A stretch of DNA of 64,000 nt from Roseomonas sp. HF4 (GTDB lineage Bacteria > Pseudomonadota > Alphaproteobacteria > Acetobacterales > Acetobacteraceae). The stretch lies in the NCBI RefSeq assembly GCF_005222755.1, contig NZ_STGD01000008.1, forward strand, positions 62,001-126,000, in the 5' to 3' direction. Positions 62,777-64,000 of the stretch are shown piece by piece (positions within the stretch are counted from its first letter, which is position 1; every line of letters starts with the position of its first letter). Made by a program: the position numbers and the translations under genes. The notes under the pieces were generated by a model. It saw only the letters and a program-made list of their open reading frames with translations, made no database searches and was not told the origin of the DNA.

Positions 62777-64000
62777 ATGATGAGCACGTCGGACACCATG
62801 CTGACCGGCCTCTCGCAGGCCTCCGCGCCGGTCGGCCTGACGCGCGGCATGACGCATGCCCTGCGCGCGCAGGGCTTCGACCTCGCGGCGGCGCTATTCG
62901 GTGCCCCCGATGCGGCCTTCGACAGCCTGCCGAGCCAGGCGCAGGCACTTCTGCTGAACGGGTTGGTGCTCGATTTCACGGCGCGTGCGTTGCCCGGCCC
63001 CGGCGCCACCTTGCGCAGCCTTGACCTGACCCCTGGCCTGACGCCGCTGCCTGAGGAGAAGGTGGAGATCACGGGCACGATCGTGGCACGCCCGGACCCG
63101 GAGACCGCGGTGGTCGCGATCGTGGTCAGCGCACCGCGCGGCAGGCTGGCCGAAGCCTCGGCCACCTTCGCCCTGCCTGTCGCCGCGGTGAAGGGCATGG
63201 CGGGCGCCCGCCCTGACATCCAGCTGCACACGCACCAGCACCTGGCCGCGCTGATGACGCGCAGCGCCACCTTGCCGGCGCTGGCCGCCGCCGTGGCCTG
63301 GCCCTGCGACCGGGACAGCCTGCTCGGCCCTGTCGAGGCAGCGCGGCGCGGCGCGCTGCGCCCCATCCTGGTCGGTCCGCGTGCGCTGATCGAGGAGACG
63401 GCCGCGCAGGCCGATGCGTCGCTGGCGGAGTGCGACATCGTCGAGGCGGTGACGCCGCACTAGGCCGCCGCCGCCGCCGTGCGGCTGTGCCGCGAAGGCC
63501 GTGCCGCCAGCCTGATGAAGGGCAGCCTGCACACGGACAAGCTGATGGCTGCCGCCGTGGCGCGCGACGGCGGGCTCAGGACCGGGCGGCGGCTCAGCCA
63601 CGTCTTCGCCATGGACGTGCCGAGCTACCCCAAGGCGCTGTTCGTCACCGACGCGGCCATCAACATCTTCCCCGACCTGAAGACCAAGCCCGATATCGTG
63701 CAGAACGCGGTGGATCTTCTCCATGCGCTTGGCATCGCCATGCCCAAGGTCGCGATCCTCTCGGCGGTCGAGACCGTGAATCCGGCGATCCCGAGCACGC
63801 TCGATGCCGCGGCGCTGTGCAAGATGGCCGACCGCGGGTAGATCACCGGCGCGATCCTCGACGGACCGCTCGCCTTCGACAACGCGATCAGCAAGGCGGC
63901 GGCCGCTATCAAGAAAATCGCCTCGGCCGTTGCGGGCGACGCCGACATCCTGCTCGCGCCGGATCTCGAGGCCGGCAAAATGGTCGCCAAGCAGCTCAGC
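62777..64000 (+). pseudogene. pta: Phosphate acetyl/butyryltransferase with N-terminal hot-dog-like domain, broken by two in-frame TAG codons
   Basis: One uninterrupted frame, apart from TAG at 63461-63463 and TAG at 63839-63841, runs to the window edge. The first 130 residues resemble the second half of a MaoC hot-dog domain (ALPGPGATLRSLDL...VEITGTIVARPD) without the hydratase Asp/His motif. The PTA_PTB part follows: ARRGALRPILVGPRALI, LMKGSLHTDKLM, MPKVAILSAVETVNPAIPST, and after the second TAG ITGAILDGPLAFDNAIS. The second TAG stands where homologues have Gln (DRGQITG), a single C-to-T change. TAG ends other genes here, so recoding is unlikely. The 3' end is outside the window. Confidence 0.85.

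Noticed and set aside
60826-63438. 870-codon minus-strand open frame opposite DUF3300, DUF2950 and pta
   Set aside because: A composition artefact of the Gly-rich repeats; the proline runs mirror GGN codons.
63461-63841. Amber (TAG) reassignment, for example pyrrolysine
   Set aside because: Lrp, patatin, dapB, the C26 hydrolase and other genes in the same window end properly at TAG, so general reassignment is unlikely; nonsense mutation explains it more simply.

Overview
The window is a 64 kb piece of a very GC-rich bacterial chromosome with tightly packed genes. Many genes overlap by ATGA, GTGA or TGATG junctions. Several features point to an alphaproteobacterium, most likely Acetobacteraceae (Roseomonas-like): a lysA-TIGR02302 pair, dnaK-dnaJ-dapB in a row, a divergent methyltransferase/gloB pair, lone Bug-type solute-binding proteins, a TRAP transporter set and a DUF3300-DUF2950 pair. 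The genus is inference; no rRNA gene is present to settle it.

Layout. 0-5 kb: the 3' part of a dual-ATPase peptide ABC transporter gene, a small membrane protein, a GhrA-like reductase, a MarR regulator and an M17 aminopeptidase. 5-9.4 kb: a dTDP-L-rhamnose operon (rmlB-A-C-D) ending in an exported SGNH hydrolase, preceded by a strongly structured RNA region closed by an intrinsic terminator. 9.7-12.2 kb: a trxB-LysR pair divergent from an Lrp regulator. 12.3-25.6 kb: metabolic and transport genes (Ldh-type dehydrogenase with a Bug protein, patatin lipoprotein, degenerate GH108 protein, FAA hydrolase, hydrolase, epimerase, TPR protein, TRAP DctMQP, SDR, amino-acid-binding protein). 25.8-46.3 kb: mostly housekeeping (TIGR02302, lysA, amine oxidase, dnaK with a heat-shock-like promoter, dnaJ, dapB, gloB, GST, cupin, LolA, C26 amidase, FAA hydrolase, xthA, M3 peptidase).

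46.4-64 kb is accessory in character. It opens with a serine-recombinase remnant abutting an IS481-family element whose transposase carries two single-base deletions. Then follow a possible 39-residue secreted peptide, a lipoprotein, a SulP transporter, DUF1622, a DUF3141 protein with a PHA-synthase-like Cys box, DUF2252 (kinase-like), PPK2 polyphosphate kinase and its partner, a TPR regulator-like protein, a small helical protein, DUF3300, DUF2950, and a phosphate acetyltransferase gene broken by two in-frame TAG codons.

Three intergenic regions of this block share an 18-bp motif built around GTCACnGTrAC. A perfect FNR/FixK-type box (TTGAT-CCCG-ATCAA) lies at the expected distance from a promoter for the DUF2252 gene. 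My best candidate for an undescribed system is therefore this block as a co-regulated low-oxygen or energy-stress module centred on phosphate, polyphosphate and acyl-phosphate chemistry. Separately, a family of mosaic palindromic intergenic elements recurs about five times between genes.
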